Part shown: positions 45,104 through 57,239 of the stretch, in pieces | Layout: each line of letters starts with the position of its first letter | How positions within the stretch are numbered: position 1 is the first letter of the stretch | From: Hypericum androsaemum | Taxonomy: Eukaryota; Streptophyta; Magnoliopsida; Malpighiales; Hypericaceae | Length of the DNA: 64,000 nucleotides | Assembly: GCA_963995505.1 (NCBI GenBank) | Contig: OZ023182.1 | Span: 8,858,707 to 8,922,706, forward strand | Direction of reading: 5' to 3' | Program-made: the position numbers and the translations under genes | Notes under the pieces: generated by a model | What the model saw: the letters and a program-made list of their open reading frames with translations, nothing else | The model's database searches: none | Told to the model about the DNA's origin: nothing

Positions 45104-45622
45104 TCAAACCATAGATACACCGCCATCAATAATACCATAGCAACTTTCTCTCCTCCTTTTATTCAAGCACTTGGAACCAGTCCCCAAGCTTGAGTCTCCG
45201 AGCTTGCTTGGCCTATTTTCTCCAACCTTCATCGAACCCCAACTAGCAAGTCCACTTGTCGAAGCAACCCCGTGACCAATAGATGCGCCCTCTATTTTTT
45301 GGTCAACCCCATGCTCTACAATCTCAAACTGCTCTTCTGTTGGACCTTTTTGTCTCAAACCAATGCTACTTGGCATAACATACAATGGGCATAATTTTAT
45401 TCCACCAAGTAGAATTCTCGACATGTCATGAATGCCACTATTCGGACTTGAGTGAGATACCTGATTTGCCCGTGGCGTTACCAACAGCTTCACATGCCTA
45501 ATGCCAAACTTATCTATCACATTTGATGTCAACTTTCCTTTAGACAACCATAGCAGGGCCTTTCTAACAATACTTCTTCGAGACAACCATGGCTTCTTAC
45601 CAACCATGCCTCTACGAAACAA
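45104..45622 (-). pseudogene. rearranged RT-tail remnant
   Basis: 172 codons including FGIRHVKLLVTPRANQVSH and PLYVMPSSIGLRQKGP. It corresponds to 31231-31611 in the sister element, with the same loss of the conserved TRPDIA region. Confidence 0.7.
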
Positions 45623-45756
45623 CTATAGCTTGCTATCCATGTCTTTGCGAATGTCAACTGCACTCAAACCATCTATGTCAAGCCTTTGCTCCCTCATACG
45701 AACCAATCTCATATGACTTGAGATTTTTTCCGCTCCATCAGAACCCAAAGATGTAC

Positions 45757-46110
45757 TCAACCTACAATTATGTCCCCCACTAACCTGTAGGTATTTCTTG
45801 CATCTCTTTCATCCTTCGTCACCACTATAACATCCTTTTCCACCTCAATTAGTCGGCCTACAACCTTATATTTGTACCCACTATAATCTAAGGCTCCTAA
45901 TGAGATCAAATTCCTCTCCAACTTTGGAACATGCCTAACCCCACATAATTTTCTCTCAACAATATCCCACATCTTGATCCAGATATCACCTGTGTCAGTG
46001 ATTGTACAAGTAGAAACATCACCCATAGTCACCATACCTGAATCAAAGAACTTGTAGGTGTCGAACCACGTTCTCTTGGTTGTCATGTGAAAGGAATAAG
46101 CGCTATCCAA
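45757..46110 (-). pseudogene. copia protease and gag-pre-integrase remnant
   Basis: Reads DSAYSFHMTTKRTWFDTY where copia protease has DSGAT/DSACS-type text, then VRHVPKLERNLISLGALD and a gag-pre-integrase start. It is open for 117 codons but isolated from gag and integrase. Confidence 0.8.
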
Positions 46111-46560
46111 AATTCAAGAATCAGAGTACTTTGGACCTGACCAAACAGAAAGACAGTCACCACCCGACCATCCGAATAAGAGGTCATATTCTATTTCTCC
46201 TATAATAGCTTGTTGCCAGCAGCCAACCTTGTAACGGGCGCCAGCAATAACATGCTCGCCAATATCCCAACATCCCTACAGGTCCTCTCTATCATCCCCG
46301 AGGGGCAGCTTCCAGTGAGGGTACTTATCCCAGCTGCTGCGCTCAATGGATGATATTTCAACCATACTAGGGTCAGGGGTTTGTCGGTTGTGGAAAAAGG
46401 GATCATGGAGAGAAGCAGTCCGTGCCGGGGAGGGGTCCCATAGTAGTTAGTCAAAGTGGAATAACCACATGGTTTCTCTTACCTACATGAGCATTTACCA
46501 ATTACATATTAATTTAGTATTAACATTTTTCCTTTTTCATGTAAGCCTCTACTAGTTTTT

Positions 46561-47629
46561 TTTCGCTTTATACTTGTTGTTACACATTATTTTTGCCTTT
46601 TTGATAGACAATGTAGTAAAACTTGCTACTATAATAAAATCGTGCTTTTTGGTGAGTAAGTTCTAGGCTCATCATGTTGTCTGATGGTAGCAAGAAAAGT
46701 CTTTTGTGAGGTGAAAAACTTTGAATGTGAAACAAAGTGTGAGAGATGATATACTACCGATTTCCAAGAAAGAGAGATAGGCTACAGATGGGAAAAAGGA
46801 GGGTGGGAAGCATGTTTCAGAGTCTTCCAAGTGTCGTGGAGTCTGCTTGGAACGGGGCTACGATGAGGTGCCACAGAGTTCTGATCAATCATGGGTGGTA
46901 AGTCTGTATTTTCTAGTCCGACAGGAGGTTCAACATTTTCAATCCCATTGGGATCCCCATCGACTGTTGTAATATCTGACTATGTGAATTAAATTTAGTT
47001 GAATTTAATCAAATATGCTAATACATTTGTGTCGATAAGAATATAGTATATGAGAAAATATCTAGAAAAATTGGTGATCTAGATATTATACGAATGAAGT
47101 TGAGTTGACAATATTTTTATATTGGAGATTTACAAAGTTGGGAATTACAATAAATTAAAATTATTTATTAAATTGTGGACGTGATCTTGGTCAGGATAAT
47201 GAATAAAATATAGAATACTACTTCCTTGATTAGAAATTTTGACCACAAAATAATTAAATATTTGGCAGACGGTTTACATCTGATGTAATTGCATTTGAGA
47301 CAATTTAATGGAGCTTGAGCTAGAGGGATAAGTTTTCGGTGGGCTCCACTAATAATGTGATAAAGTTAAAAGATATACATGAGACCTACAGACAAGAATA
47401 AAAGAAAGAGAATCTTGGGATTGGATTCAGTCCTGGCAGTAGAAAGTCCACCAGGCCCATACTGGAGATAATTATAACCCTTGGATGAGATTAAAAAATA
47501 GAATTGATCTGACTGCCAAAGATTATTCGAGGTAATTTAGACATTTCTCACCCTCTTTCTCTTCCCCCTTTATCCTCTCTCTCAACCCCTTTCCTAGAGA
47601 ACTGACGCGAACAAAGCGAGAAGACCCCT
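46561..47629. other. intergenic, no gene seen
   Basis: AT-rich; short frames only. It ends at a pyrimidine-rich stretch (47545-47600) before a GC-rich segment. Confidence 0.45.
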
Positions 47630-47794
47630 ATGTCGTCCACCAACGCAGGGCTCAACTTCGTCGATCAGTGCGCAAACGAAGCAAGCGACGATGAGTCATC
47701 GATCAAGGAGGAGACCGACGGTGATGAGGATGACGAACATGGAAGAAGGAATCGCCGGTGGAAGAGTGTAGAGTTTACCCATGGTTATCGATGA
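47630..47794 (+). CDS. hypothetical acidic ORF, 54 aa
   Basis: ATG 47630 after a pyrimidine-rich leader, in a locally GC-rich segment. The product is acidic then basic (NEASDDESSIKEETDGDEDD, then RRNRRWK). It may be the first exon of a gene whose remainder is lost or lies at 48000-48216. No family recognised. Confidence 0.25.
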   Translation: MSSTNAGLNFVDQCANEASDDESSIKEETDGDEDDEHGRRNRRWKSVEFTHGYR

Positions 47795-47984
47795 AGAGAA
47801 AGTGAAGGTGCGGGGATGAGTTTAGGGTTTTACCTATGAGGCAGGGCGGGCTGGGACGGGGATGAGTCTAGGGCATGTCGGGGTTGCCTCTGCCGCCGGT
47901 GAGCATCTCAAATTAATTGGTGGGGAGTCGAGGGTGACGGTGGGGCTAACGGGGATCGCTTATGTAGACTAAAGAGGGAGCTTC

Positions 47985-48216
47985 AGCGGACTGTGTCGTT
48001 CGACGTCGTCCCGGAGCTTCGGCGGACCTGATTTACATCTCCAAGATGCTGCTGTACATAGGGACCGTGTCGTTCGACGGCGTCCCGATCATCAACTACC
48101 AGCCCGTCGCCGGCTCTGTCTACGAGAAGCTCTGCCATGAGATGGACGGTGATAACTCCTCCGATGACGCTGTTAGTCTCTCTATCTTTGTCGTATTGGT
48201 TTATCATTTAGGTTAA
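47985..48216 (+). pseudogene. GC-rich coding-like fragment, family not recognised
   Basis: The plus-strand frame reads DLIYISKMLLYIGTVSFDGV, then PIINYQPVAGSVYEKLCHEM and an acidic DGDNSSDD, before running into AT-rich sequence, possibly an intron, at about 48170. Composition and regular hydrophobic spacing look like a real exon. A short segment (gtcgttcgacg-cgtcccg) occurs twice at 47997 and 48069. I cannot name it. Confidence 0.35.
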
Positions 48217-48385
48217 TTTTTAGCGGTTGGGGTCCTAGAGATTGAACTCAGGAACGGATTGTGAGACCGAACGATGTTCCTCCTGCGATTACTTTAATTG
48301 CGAGCCGATTGTAGACTATGGTGAATTAATTAATCCATTAGAACTTATTTGTTTTATTACGGTTTTCAAGTTGAAGTTATGTAAA

Positions 48386-48832
48386 ATAATTGTGATATAT
48401 CTAGTTATATTAAATAATATATTTGATTATGTCAAATGGTATGCTCTGTTATATTAAATAGTATGTCCAGTTAAATTAAATGGTATGCCCATCAATATCA
48501 AATGGTATGCCCGATTATATTAAACGATATATCCGTTTATATTAAATAGTACGACCGGTTATATTAAATGGTATGTCCGATTAAATTAAATGGTACACCC
48601 AAATATATTAAATAGTATGTCCGGTTATATTAAATAGTACGACCTGTTATATTAAATGGTAGGACCGATTAAATTAAATGGTATGTCAGAATATATTAAA
48701 TGGTATGACCGGTTAAATTAAATAGTATGCCCGGTTATATCAAACGGTATGCCAAATTATATCAAACAGTATACTCGTTATATTAAATTGTACGAACGGT
48801 TGTATTAAATTGTACGACCGATTATATTAAAT
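48386..48832. repeat. 22-bp minisatellite, about 20 units
   Basis: Consensus close to ttatattaaatggtatgyccgg, repeated head to tail with about 20% variation between units. It follows the coding-like fragment directly. Confidence 0.88.
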
Positions 48833-48879
48833 CACCCCACTCGAAGAGAAAGGAAACCTGATTCTACTCGAGCTAAGAG

Positions 48880-49700
48880 CAGCTGGAACCCCTCATAGTG
48901 TCCTTAACTGGCGCCTGGTTTAGGTGCCTTCAATAGGCGCCTCATTTTGTACGTCTTCCGGTGCTGCATCTACTTCAAGCGGCTTTTTGACATCTTTCTG
49001 CTTGAATTTGAAGAAGCCATAAACTACAAAGTTGTATCTCTATGTCAAATGATAAGACCTGGCACCGGATTTGCTTCCTCTACCTGGCGCCAGGTTTGCT
49101 GCCCACACTTGGCACCGGTTTTAGACATCCTTCCAATCTGAATTGGCCCAAGTAATGAACTACGAAGTTGTAGGCCTATCTATTATCTTTCTATAGACGC
49201 AAAAATCACCTTAATCCGAAGTCCGAACCAAGAGCTACAACCACTTTACTGCAGACAGCTGAAGCCCTTTCAACTGCCTTCACTTGTCGCCGGGTTTCCT
49301 TTCACCAACCTGGCGCTGGGTTCACTTGGCACCGGTTTTGGACTTCCTTTCACTCTGAATCTGAAAAAGTGATGAACTATAAAGTTTCCTATCTATTATC
49401 TTTCCATAGGCTCAAGAATCACCTTAATCCGAGGTCTGAGTCAAAAGTTATGACCACTTTACCGCAAATAGCTGAAACCCCCTTTCCCTGCCTTCAGCTG
49501 GCGCCGAGTTTGGCTATCAAGAGTTGGCACCGGGTTTAGTTGCACTCAGTTGGTGCCGCATTTATTTGGCACCGGGTTGGTCCTCCACTCAGTTGGCACC
49601 GCATTTAGTTGGCGCCACATTTAGTTGGCGCCGGGTTGGCCCTCCACTCGATTGGCCCCAATTTTAGCTAGTGTCGGGCTCACCTCCATTGAGTTGGTAG
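48880..49700. repeat. irregular repeats rich in ggcgcc/ggcaccgg
   Basis: A block with the same internal order (gaactacgaagttgt, tctattatctttc, aaaatcaccttaatccga, accactttac) occurs at 49157 and again, changed, at 49374, with a partial one at 49018. Short motifs such as ggcaccgggtt are scattered between and pile up at 49500-49680. Function unknown; it may be spacer sequence of a large LTR element. Confidence 0.7.
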
Positions 49701-49919
49701 CTCACTTTCTTTAGGAGATTAAACACTCCATTCGGCTTCACCTTCTCTAACTTGTGAAGTCAATCACGTGCCCAACTCCCATACTCGAAGCCCCAACCTT
49801 GTAAATTATTTTGCCCGTCAACAGATATGTATTGTGAGATAGCTCCCTCAAGCCAATGAGCGTCCGGCCTTTCCAAGTGAGTGACCGAACTTGAGAAAGG
49901 CCTTCTATCCCTAACAAAT

Positions 49920-50090
49920 GTATGACCTGACCCAAGGGTACCCAAACCGACTTGAGGTCAGGGGTACCTAGGTTACCTTACCCTAAGGGTACCTAAGGTG
50001 ATTCAAGGCTGAGAGTACCCAAGCTGATTCAAGGCTGAGGGAACCCAAGCTGATTCAAGGCTGAGGGCACCCAAGTCGACTTGAGCGTAG
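49920..50090. repeat. 27-bp minisatellite
   Basis: Four to five units near gggtacccaagctgattcaa plus ggctgag, becoming irregular at both ends. Confidence 0.82.
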
Positions 50091-50179
50091 CCAGCCAAGG
50101 TAAGTTGACTCCAAGTCCAGGCACTTCAATAATTGCCCTAGTCGATTCCAAGCTCCCAACACATTATTTTTTGCACTTC

Positions 50180-53100
50180 AACAAATGGCTTCATTGATCT
50201 CGGGTTCCTCGGTACCCCGTTCACCTGGTCTCGCCCGACGGGGAATGAGAGAAGGGTTTCAAAGAACCTGGATCGTGCATTGTGTAATTCTAGCTGGAGG
50301 CATAATTGGAGGGAAGGGAAAGTGAAGCATTTAGCACGTTTCCAGTCTGATCAATGTCCTATGTTGATATCCTTTTTGGATCACGATGAGGGGAACAGGT
50401 CTCGCCGCCCATTCAGGTTGTAGGCGGCCTGGTTCTCTCACCCAAGTTTTAATCGCCTGCTGGCAGTGAAGTGGAGTCCGGTGGCCGCTATTAAGCAAGC
50501 TCTAGCTCGGCTGAGAGACGAGTTGAGTACCTAGAATGCACAGGTCTTTGGCAATATTATGGTCCGAAAGTGCCGTCTGTACGCCCGTCTCTGTGGGTTA
50601 CATCAGGCTCTTGAACAAGGAAGGAATAGAGGGTTGTTGGCTCTAGAAGAAAAGTTGTAACAAGAGTTGGATCTGGTCCTTCAGCAGGAGGAAACACTTT
50701 GGATGCAAAAGTCGAGGGAGAAGTGGATCACTCAAGGGGATCGAAATACTAAGTTCTCCCACACCACCACATTAGTGTTTAGACGGAGAAATAAGGTGGA
50801 GGCATTGAAGGATGATTCAGATGGCTGGATTATCGATAAGTTATAATTAGAAAAGTTGGCATTGGCGTTCTTCAAAAACTTTATACTGTAGAGAGACAAT
50901 GCCAGGAGGATTCATTGCCAATGGGCCTATTTGCTGAATGGAATGAAGCTAAGAAAACTGCAAGCCTACGGCCAGTGCTGGAAAAAGAAGTTAGAAGGCT
51001 CTCACACAAATGTCTCCCTTCAAAGCACCAGGGGTACATGGGTTCCAAGCGGTTTTCTTTCAGAAGTGTTGGAGCTTGGTGAAAGAGTCGATGTTATCCT
51101 TCATCCAGCCAGCGTTTGCATCCAGCCACCTGCCAGAGAAACTCAATGAAATGCTTCTAGTGGTGGTTCCAAAAGTGGATGTCCCAAAAAGTATATCTGA
51201 ATTTTGCCCGATTAGCTTGTGTATTGTCACCAACAAGCTGCTCACCAAAGTACTAGTCAACTGCCTGAAGCAGAAGCTGCCGGAGTTGGTATCCTTAGTT
51301 CAGGGTAGCTTTGTCCCTAGATGCCAAATAACGAATAATAGTGTTATTTGTCAGTGGGTTCTCTACTCTATGAGATACAAGCAGGGACAAGTGGGATGGA
51401 TGTCGGTCAAAATAGACTTGGAAAAGACCTATGACAAGATCAGATGGGATTTCCTTGAAGAAACCCTAGTGGATGTTGGGCTGCCTAGCCAGTTAGTCCA
51501 TCTGATTATGGAGTGTGTATCCAGCTCATCTATGAGGCTCTTATGGAATGGCGAGAAGACATCGGAGTTCCTACCAACTCGGGGACTTCGCCAAGGGGAT
51601 CCGATGTCACCATACCTATTTTGTATTGTGTATGGAGAAGTTGGCGCAATGGATTATTGTATCCTATGCTCAAGGGGAATGGAAACCAATCTGACTTACA
51701 AGGGGTGGTCCCAGGCTATCCCACCTATTTTTGCTGACGATATTATGCTTTTTGCAGAGGCTACTTTGAACCAGGTTCGTATTATGTAGAGGGGGCTGGA
51801 TGCCTTCTGTTCGGCATTTGGCGAGAAGGTGAGCCTGGCCAAGTAAAAAGTATATTTCTTCCCCAATGTCTCGAAAGCTTCAGCTCAGATGCTTAGTACG
51901 AAGCTAGGAATGTCGTTGACTGTAGATCTCGGTCGTTACCTAGGCGTCTCGGCCTTGCATTCCAAAATGACCAGCAAGATGTTCAGTTATCTGATCGAGA
52001 AGTACAAGGCAGGTTAGCAGTATGGAAGGCCAAGCAGTTATCAATGGCTGGTAGGGTGGCCTTAGTGAAGTCGGTCCTATCCTCTATATCAAGTCATGTC
52101 ATTCAAGTGGTAAAGCTTCCAAGTAACCTATGTGACAAAATTGATCGGATTAATTGCAATTTCCTTTGGGAGGATACGGAGGATGCCAGACGAGTCCACC
52201 TTGTCAATTGGAAGGTACTGTGTTGGCCTAAGGCAATGTCAGGCTTGGGAATATGCCATGCTTCTGAAATGAATGAAGCCCTCATTTAGAAGCTGAGGTG
52301 GAGATTCCTGGAGGTTTTGGAACGTAAATATTATGGAGATGGACAGAACCTGACTGCTTTTACCCCTCATGAACGACAGTCGCTGATCTAGAGTGGCTTG
52401 GTGAAAGTTTCCTTGTACCTACTCGGAGGCATAAGGTGGAATGTGGGAAATGGGCACTCAGTGCTGTTCTGGAAGCACCGCTGGTTACATGATGAGTACC
52501 ATGACCTGTTCCACATAGAGGAGGTGCCACAGGCTGAGCAGGGAATGTGGGTAGTGGATTACTGGGATGCGGACATGGGATGGGATTGGCAGCGACTTGG
52601 TCAATCCGTCTCGGATGATTGGAGGCTGAAACTTGAGGCCATTTTTATCGATGGAGAAGGGAAGATAGAGGACAGGCCAGTATGGAGGTACTCTCCTAAT
52701 GGACAGTTTCTGTTTGTTTGGCTTACTGGATGTGTGTTCAAGAAATGTTGAACCTCGACATGATGATGAGCACATGGAAAAGAGTTTGGAGGTTGGAGGT
52801 CCCCAAAAGATTGAAAGTCTTCGCTTGGATATGCCTTCTGGGGAAACTAATGACCAATGCTGAACATGTAAAGAGGCACTTTGCTCACTCCTCGGTCTGT
52901 CCAAGGTGTGGACGATCGACGGAATCCATACTTTACCTCTTGCGAGACTACAGGGACTCAAGTAATATTTGGCGAGATTTGGTGCCGAGTCAGTTCCATA
53001 AACATTTCTTTGATGCAAGCTGCATACAGTGGTTTAGGCATAGCCTCGAAAACCAGGCTTGTTGGTCTGCCAATGTGAGGTGGAGCACAGTGTTCATAAT

Positions 53101-53800
53101 AGCTTGCTGGTGGATATAAAAGTGGAGAAATGAAGTTGTTTTTGGTAGAACAGACCAGGAGGAGGGACTCGCCTGCGGTCGGGGTAGGGTTGAGGTGATA
53201 AGGTTACAGGCAGAAGAGTTTACAAAAGCCTGGAAGGTGGAAGCAGGGTTCACAGAGGGTGTCTCGAGGCAGTCGACAAGATTGGTGGCATGGAGGTTTC
53301 TGAGCAAAGGCAGGGTTAAGCTAAATACGGATAGAGCATTTAAGGGCAACCCGGGGCCTGCAGATGGAGGTGGTGTTATTTGGGACTACCGAGGTTCTTG
53401 GTGTGTGGGGTTTATGAACCATACGGGGATTTGCAGCTCATTAGCTCAGAATTGTGGGCAATTTGGAGAGGGTTAGAACTTGCCTGGGAGAGGGGCTTCA
53501 GGCAGGTGATTGTCAAGACAGATTCGCAGGTGGCAGCAAAATGTCTTACCAAGTGGTGAGCAGTGGACTACCCACTTGCAACTCTCGTGATTAGTTATCG
53601 TTACCTTATTAGTCAGAGTTGGCGCATTGAGATCCAGCACTGCTTCAGGGCGGGTAATTTGGTTACAGATTCGCTTTTCAACTTTGCTCTTTCTTTTGAT
53701 CTGGGGTATCATGTCCTGGAGGACCCCCTACCTGGTTGCTATCCTTTGCTTCTGTATGATCGTATGACAGTTGGTGTTACCAGACCTGCTTATTTGTAAT
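50180..53800 (+). pseudogene. LINE ORF2 remnant (endonuclease end, RT, RNase H)
   Basis: RT (51010-51789) has PVSLC-type text as CPISLCIVTNKLL, KIDLEKTYDKIRWDFL, GLRQGDPMSPYLF, and the catalytic FADD (IFADDIMLF). The zinc-ribbon-like region near 52890 reads CPRCGRSTESILYLL. RNase H (53310-53760) has FKGNPGPADGGG and a conserved Asp in TDSQVAAKCL. Stop codons at about 50429, 50531, 50658, 51787 and 52288, plus frameshifts, make it inactive. Confidence 0.88.
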
Positions 53801-53860
53801 TGACGTTTATTGAATGAAGGAGTGAACATCACTCACCATCTTTACCAAAAAAAATAAAAT
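50180..53860 (+). mobile_element. LINE (L1-type non-LTR retrotransposon), 5'-truncated
   Basis: Starts inside the endonuclease domain (GFLGTPFTWSRPTGNE), then RT, a Cys-rich C-terminal region and an RNase H domain, and ends in an A-rich tail (aaaaaaaataaaataaa at 53846-53862). ORF1 and most of the endonuclease are absent, as in incomplete target-primed insertion. A target duplication was not found with confidence. Confidence 0.88.
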
Positions 53861-53862
53861 AA

Positions 53863-54790
53863 ATGGTTGCTCCATTACCAAGTTCTGGAGTGCGAATGCT
53901 TGAGCTCTTTGACGAGTTGGAGGGCCTCCATGTTTTACTGGTTTGACGATCTAAAATGGTAATAATATGTGACTCATGATTTTTTGGTGTATTCTATTAT
54001 TTTTAATGATACGAATATGATACATTGAGTGCATATCATGCATTTGTCATATGAGCATTATGATGTGATATTATGATTTGTAAGTGTTTGATTAATTTGG
54101 ACTCGAGTGGGCATTGGAAATATTTGATTTGTTCACCAGACATATTTGATTCGTTTGGAGCATACGAATTTGTGTGATATGAAGATCTATATGATATCGA
54201 TGGTTCGGTTTTTGTGATATGGACGTCTAGTATGCAGAGATATACCCATGACCAAACAGTAATGTTGGCATATGTGCAAATATACTGAGGATACAATAGA
54301 TTTTGATATGATATATTTGGCCGGCGGGGTTGATTTTTAATGGCGCCTTTGAGATATGGTATCCTCATGTTGGGATTGGATTGACATTATCTAGATCTTG
54401 TCGAATGTTCACCAGTTCTGCTATATGATTTAGGATTATGTATTCATGTGTTTTACTGCATGATGGTACGGGACATTGCGTAGTTTGCTCATGTTTCAGT
54501 ATTTTTGTGATTATATGCTATATTTGGTCATTTTGAAAGGATGACCTTGAATAATGTACATTTTATGTATGATTCATTTGCATGGTTAGTTATATGCATG
54601 TGTTAGGAATGTTTATGCATCGAGTGGCTCATCATCATATTCCACTGAGTCAAGGCTTTGAGATGGTCGTGTGCATTCTCGCAGCGGATTCCTTTTGAAG
54701 GGATGAACTTCCTCAACGAATGTGACATCTCGAGTGTGGTATAGGTGGCGGCTTTCTAGTGACACACATGCTAACCTTTCTGACCTTTCG
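53863..54790. other. intergenic, no gene seen
   Basis: AT-rich sequence between the LINE tail and the next copia remnant. It may include an unrecognised 3' end of that element. Confidence 0.4.
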
Positions 54791-56932
54791 GATATCCTAA
54801 AAAAACACCCTCATGACTCCTTTCTTGGAATTAATCCTGTTGTTTTTTATGAACATGGGCATACGCAGGCACCCAAAGGATCGTAAATGATTGTATGTCG
54901 ATGCATTTCCATAGATCAGCTCATATCGTGTCATATTCTTTGTTGCTTTAGTTGGTAGATGGTTGATAAGATAGATTGCTGTAAGCATACTTTTCACCTA
55001 AAAATATGTGGGCATGGACGAATGGAAGAGAAGGGCTTGAGCCGTTTCCAAAATGTACCTATATTTTCTCTCTACGATGTCATTTTGCTAAGGCGTGTAG
55101 AGATAAGAAGTTTGCAATAAAATGCCCTTTTGTTGATAAATTACTTTATTTACTGTGACTGGAATTTTGCATCATTGTTTGTGCGAAGTCGATGTACTCT
55201 TTTGCCAAATTGAGTCTCTATCATGTTACAAAACATCTTGATGTAATCAGCAGCATTTGACTTGTGCGGCATTAGATATACCCAAACACCTCGACTATAG
55301 TCGTCCATAATTGAAAGAAAGTAATTTGCACCAGTAAGAGATGCGATCTTGTAAGGACTCCAAATGCCACAATGAATTAGGACAAAACAAGTTTATGATT
55401 TTATTGAACTCATTGGAAATAGAGAACGGGTTTGCTATGCCCGTATACATGCATTGCAAAAACAATTGTGCTCAAATGGAATTATCTTACTCAACCGATG
55501 CACATATTCCAACTTCTCACGTGATGGATGTCCTAGCCTTTCATGCCATGTTATCGTCGTCCCTTTGTCAACATACAATACCACCCCAAGATTTGACATT
55601 GGATCGAGCAAATACAAGCCCCCGCAATGTCTACCCACTCCAATCAGGGTCCTCGAAGGTAGGTCCTACAACACAAAAAGATTTGCAACAAAGGTTAAAA
55701 GGCAGTTCATATCTTCAGTCAATTTTAGAACTAAAATTAGATTGCATTGGAATGTCATCCCAATTCCTTGAACTGGAATGGTTTCACGTTGGTACTTTCA
55801 CTAGTGCTTAGGAGGCCGGCTTACTGGGACCTGTAAAAGAACTTGCATCACATGTTACCTACCATATGAACTTCAGTGATAAAGCCTTGTATGGTGAAGG
55901 CATTCTTGTCCCCCCATTGCCTCAAAACTTGGAGATGTCGTGCATATTACTCCGCAATCAAGCTTGGTATGGGACTTATGTCAGAGCCAACTAATGCAGC
56001 ACTTAGAGGCTACTTGTGGGCAATGGAGGCTTCAAAATGATCTCTCCTCCCACCGTATCGATCCTCACTTCTTTTCCACCAATCAGGGTAGCCAACCAAT
56101 TCGAAATATTAGTCTTTGAAATGACCAAGTTTCAGACTATTGTTGCAACGTGCCTAGTCCTTCTGAACCTTGACCTTCGTTGTCCTCCCTTTGTCTATTC
56201 AATTATAATTCCCAGCCTAGAAGGTCGTAGCTTCAATAGTCGGCTGTCTTGTTTCTGCTATTTGACGAGTCTGCTTATCCTCGAGTATAAGATAGTATAC
56301 TTCTCCGAGACTCCACGTTGGCATGGTACTCAAGATTTGAGATTTTATCGTATCAAAAACATCATCGAGTCCCATTAAAAAAATATAAAGGTGCTCATGT
56401 TGTTGTGCCGCTGCGTATTTCGCCTTTGCCACATAGGTGCAATCCGCCATTAGAGAGTTAGACTCTATCTCGTCCCACAGACTTCAGTTTTGAAAAGTAT
56501 GTCGAGATTGACATCTTTTCTTGGTGCAGTAGCGAAATAGAGCGTCGTAAGTCATACGTTCTTGGAGCATTACTCTTTCCAAAATGCTATTTTAGATCGC
56601 CTCACACTTCTTGTGCCGACTTTGCATAATGAATGCTAACGAAGCCCAGCTTGTTCTTAGTGAATGGCTATTCCGAGCCATCCTTTCACCATTGCGTCGC
56701 AATGCATCCAGCATCCATAGTCACTTGAGCTCACCTCCGGTTTCTCTATTGACCTGTCGACGAAGCCCAGCTTATTTTTGGCCAAAAGAAAGTTGATCAT
56801 TTTTCTGACCCAATCGCTGTAGTTTTTTTGAGTGAGCAACTCACTCACATTAACTTGTCCCGAGTTGTTTGAGGGGTGTATGAAGTATGACGATGCCATA
56901 TCTGTCATGGAGATGCCTCCGTTTCGAGACAT
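54790..56932 (-). pseudogene. copia gag and integrase remnant
   Basis: Gag starts MSRNGGISMTDMASS and has LTQKNYSDWVRKMINFLL. Gag middle (56217-56450) has HEHLYIFLMGLDDVFDTIKS. The gag-pre-integrase zinc region (55435-55638) has WHERLGHPSREKLEYV. Integrase end (54797-54997) has INHLPTKATKNMTRYELIYG. The protease motif was not located. Frameshifts and stops throughout. Confidence 0.82.
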
Positions 56933-57026
56933 AGTATTTTAGTGGGAAATAAGGGAGGGGGCAGGTAGGCTTGTTTTTGGTAGGATTTTTGCATCAGATC
57001 AGACTGCTCTAATACTATTAAAAAAT

Positions 57027-57239
57027 TGATATGCTTTTGCCGCTTATTTTTATTGAATGATCAATGCGTGCATATATAGTTCCTTTAGACAACAACCAGA
57101 GCCTATATTCAGGGATAACATTAATTCAAACTCTAAATACGAACTAGGAAGATAAGCTAATTGAAGCTAACGGAAGGATAAGATAAGCTAGGGTTTGAAC
57201 TTAAACACGTAACAGCTACGGAGATAATCATGATCTCCA
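57027..57239 (-). repeat. 5' LTR of the truncated copia element
   Basis: 213 bp, ends TG...CA, with a reversed TATA region (tgcatatatag near 57070). No second copy in the window. Confidence 0.7.

Larger units (their letters stand above)
44680..46272 (-). mobile_element. non-autonomous copia-type element, relative of 30137-32085
   Basis: The left (3') LTR is about 44680-44960 and ends CCCAACA beside a polypurine tract (complement of atctccacctttgg). The right LTR is cut to about 75 bp (46199-46272). The interior has a protease-like block at 45757-46110 and the same rearranged RT tail seen in the 30 kb element (45104-45622). Exact ends and target duplication were not resolved. Confidence 0.8.
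44530..46500 (+). pseudogene. peptide gene, unit 2, split by a copia element
   Basis: 44530-44680 matches the promoter and start of the 34444 gene (TATA region conserved, ATG at 44638). 46281-46440 matches its end (PEGQLPV for PEGQLAA), followed by a conserved flank to about 46560. Most of the signal-peptide region is deleted, the frame stops early (near 46350), and a 1.6 kb element sits between the halves. Confidence 0.75.
54790..57239 (-). mobile_element. truncated Ty1/copia element with 5' LTR
   Basis: Right to left: 5' LTR (57027-57239, TGGAGATCATGA...GCATATCA), a primer site close to tggtatcagagc (agtattagagc, complement near 57007-57017), gag from ATG 56932, gag-pre-integrase and part of integrase to about 54790. 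RT, RNase H and the 3' LTR are missing. It inserted next to the third B3 unit. Confidence 0.82.

Noticed and set aside
48386..48832. CRISPR-like array
   Set aside because: Units are contiguous without unique spacers, repeats are variable, and the genome is a plant's; it is a minisatellite.
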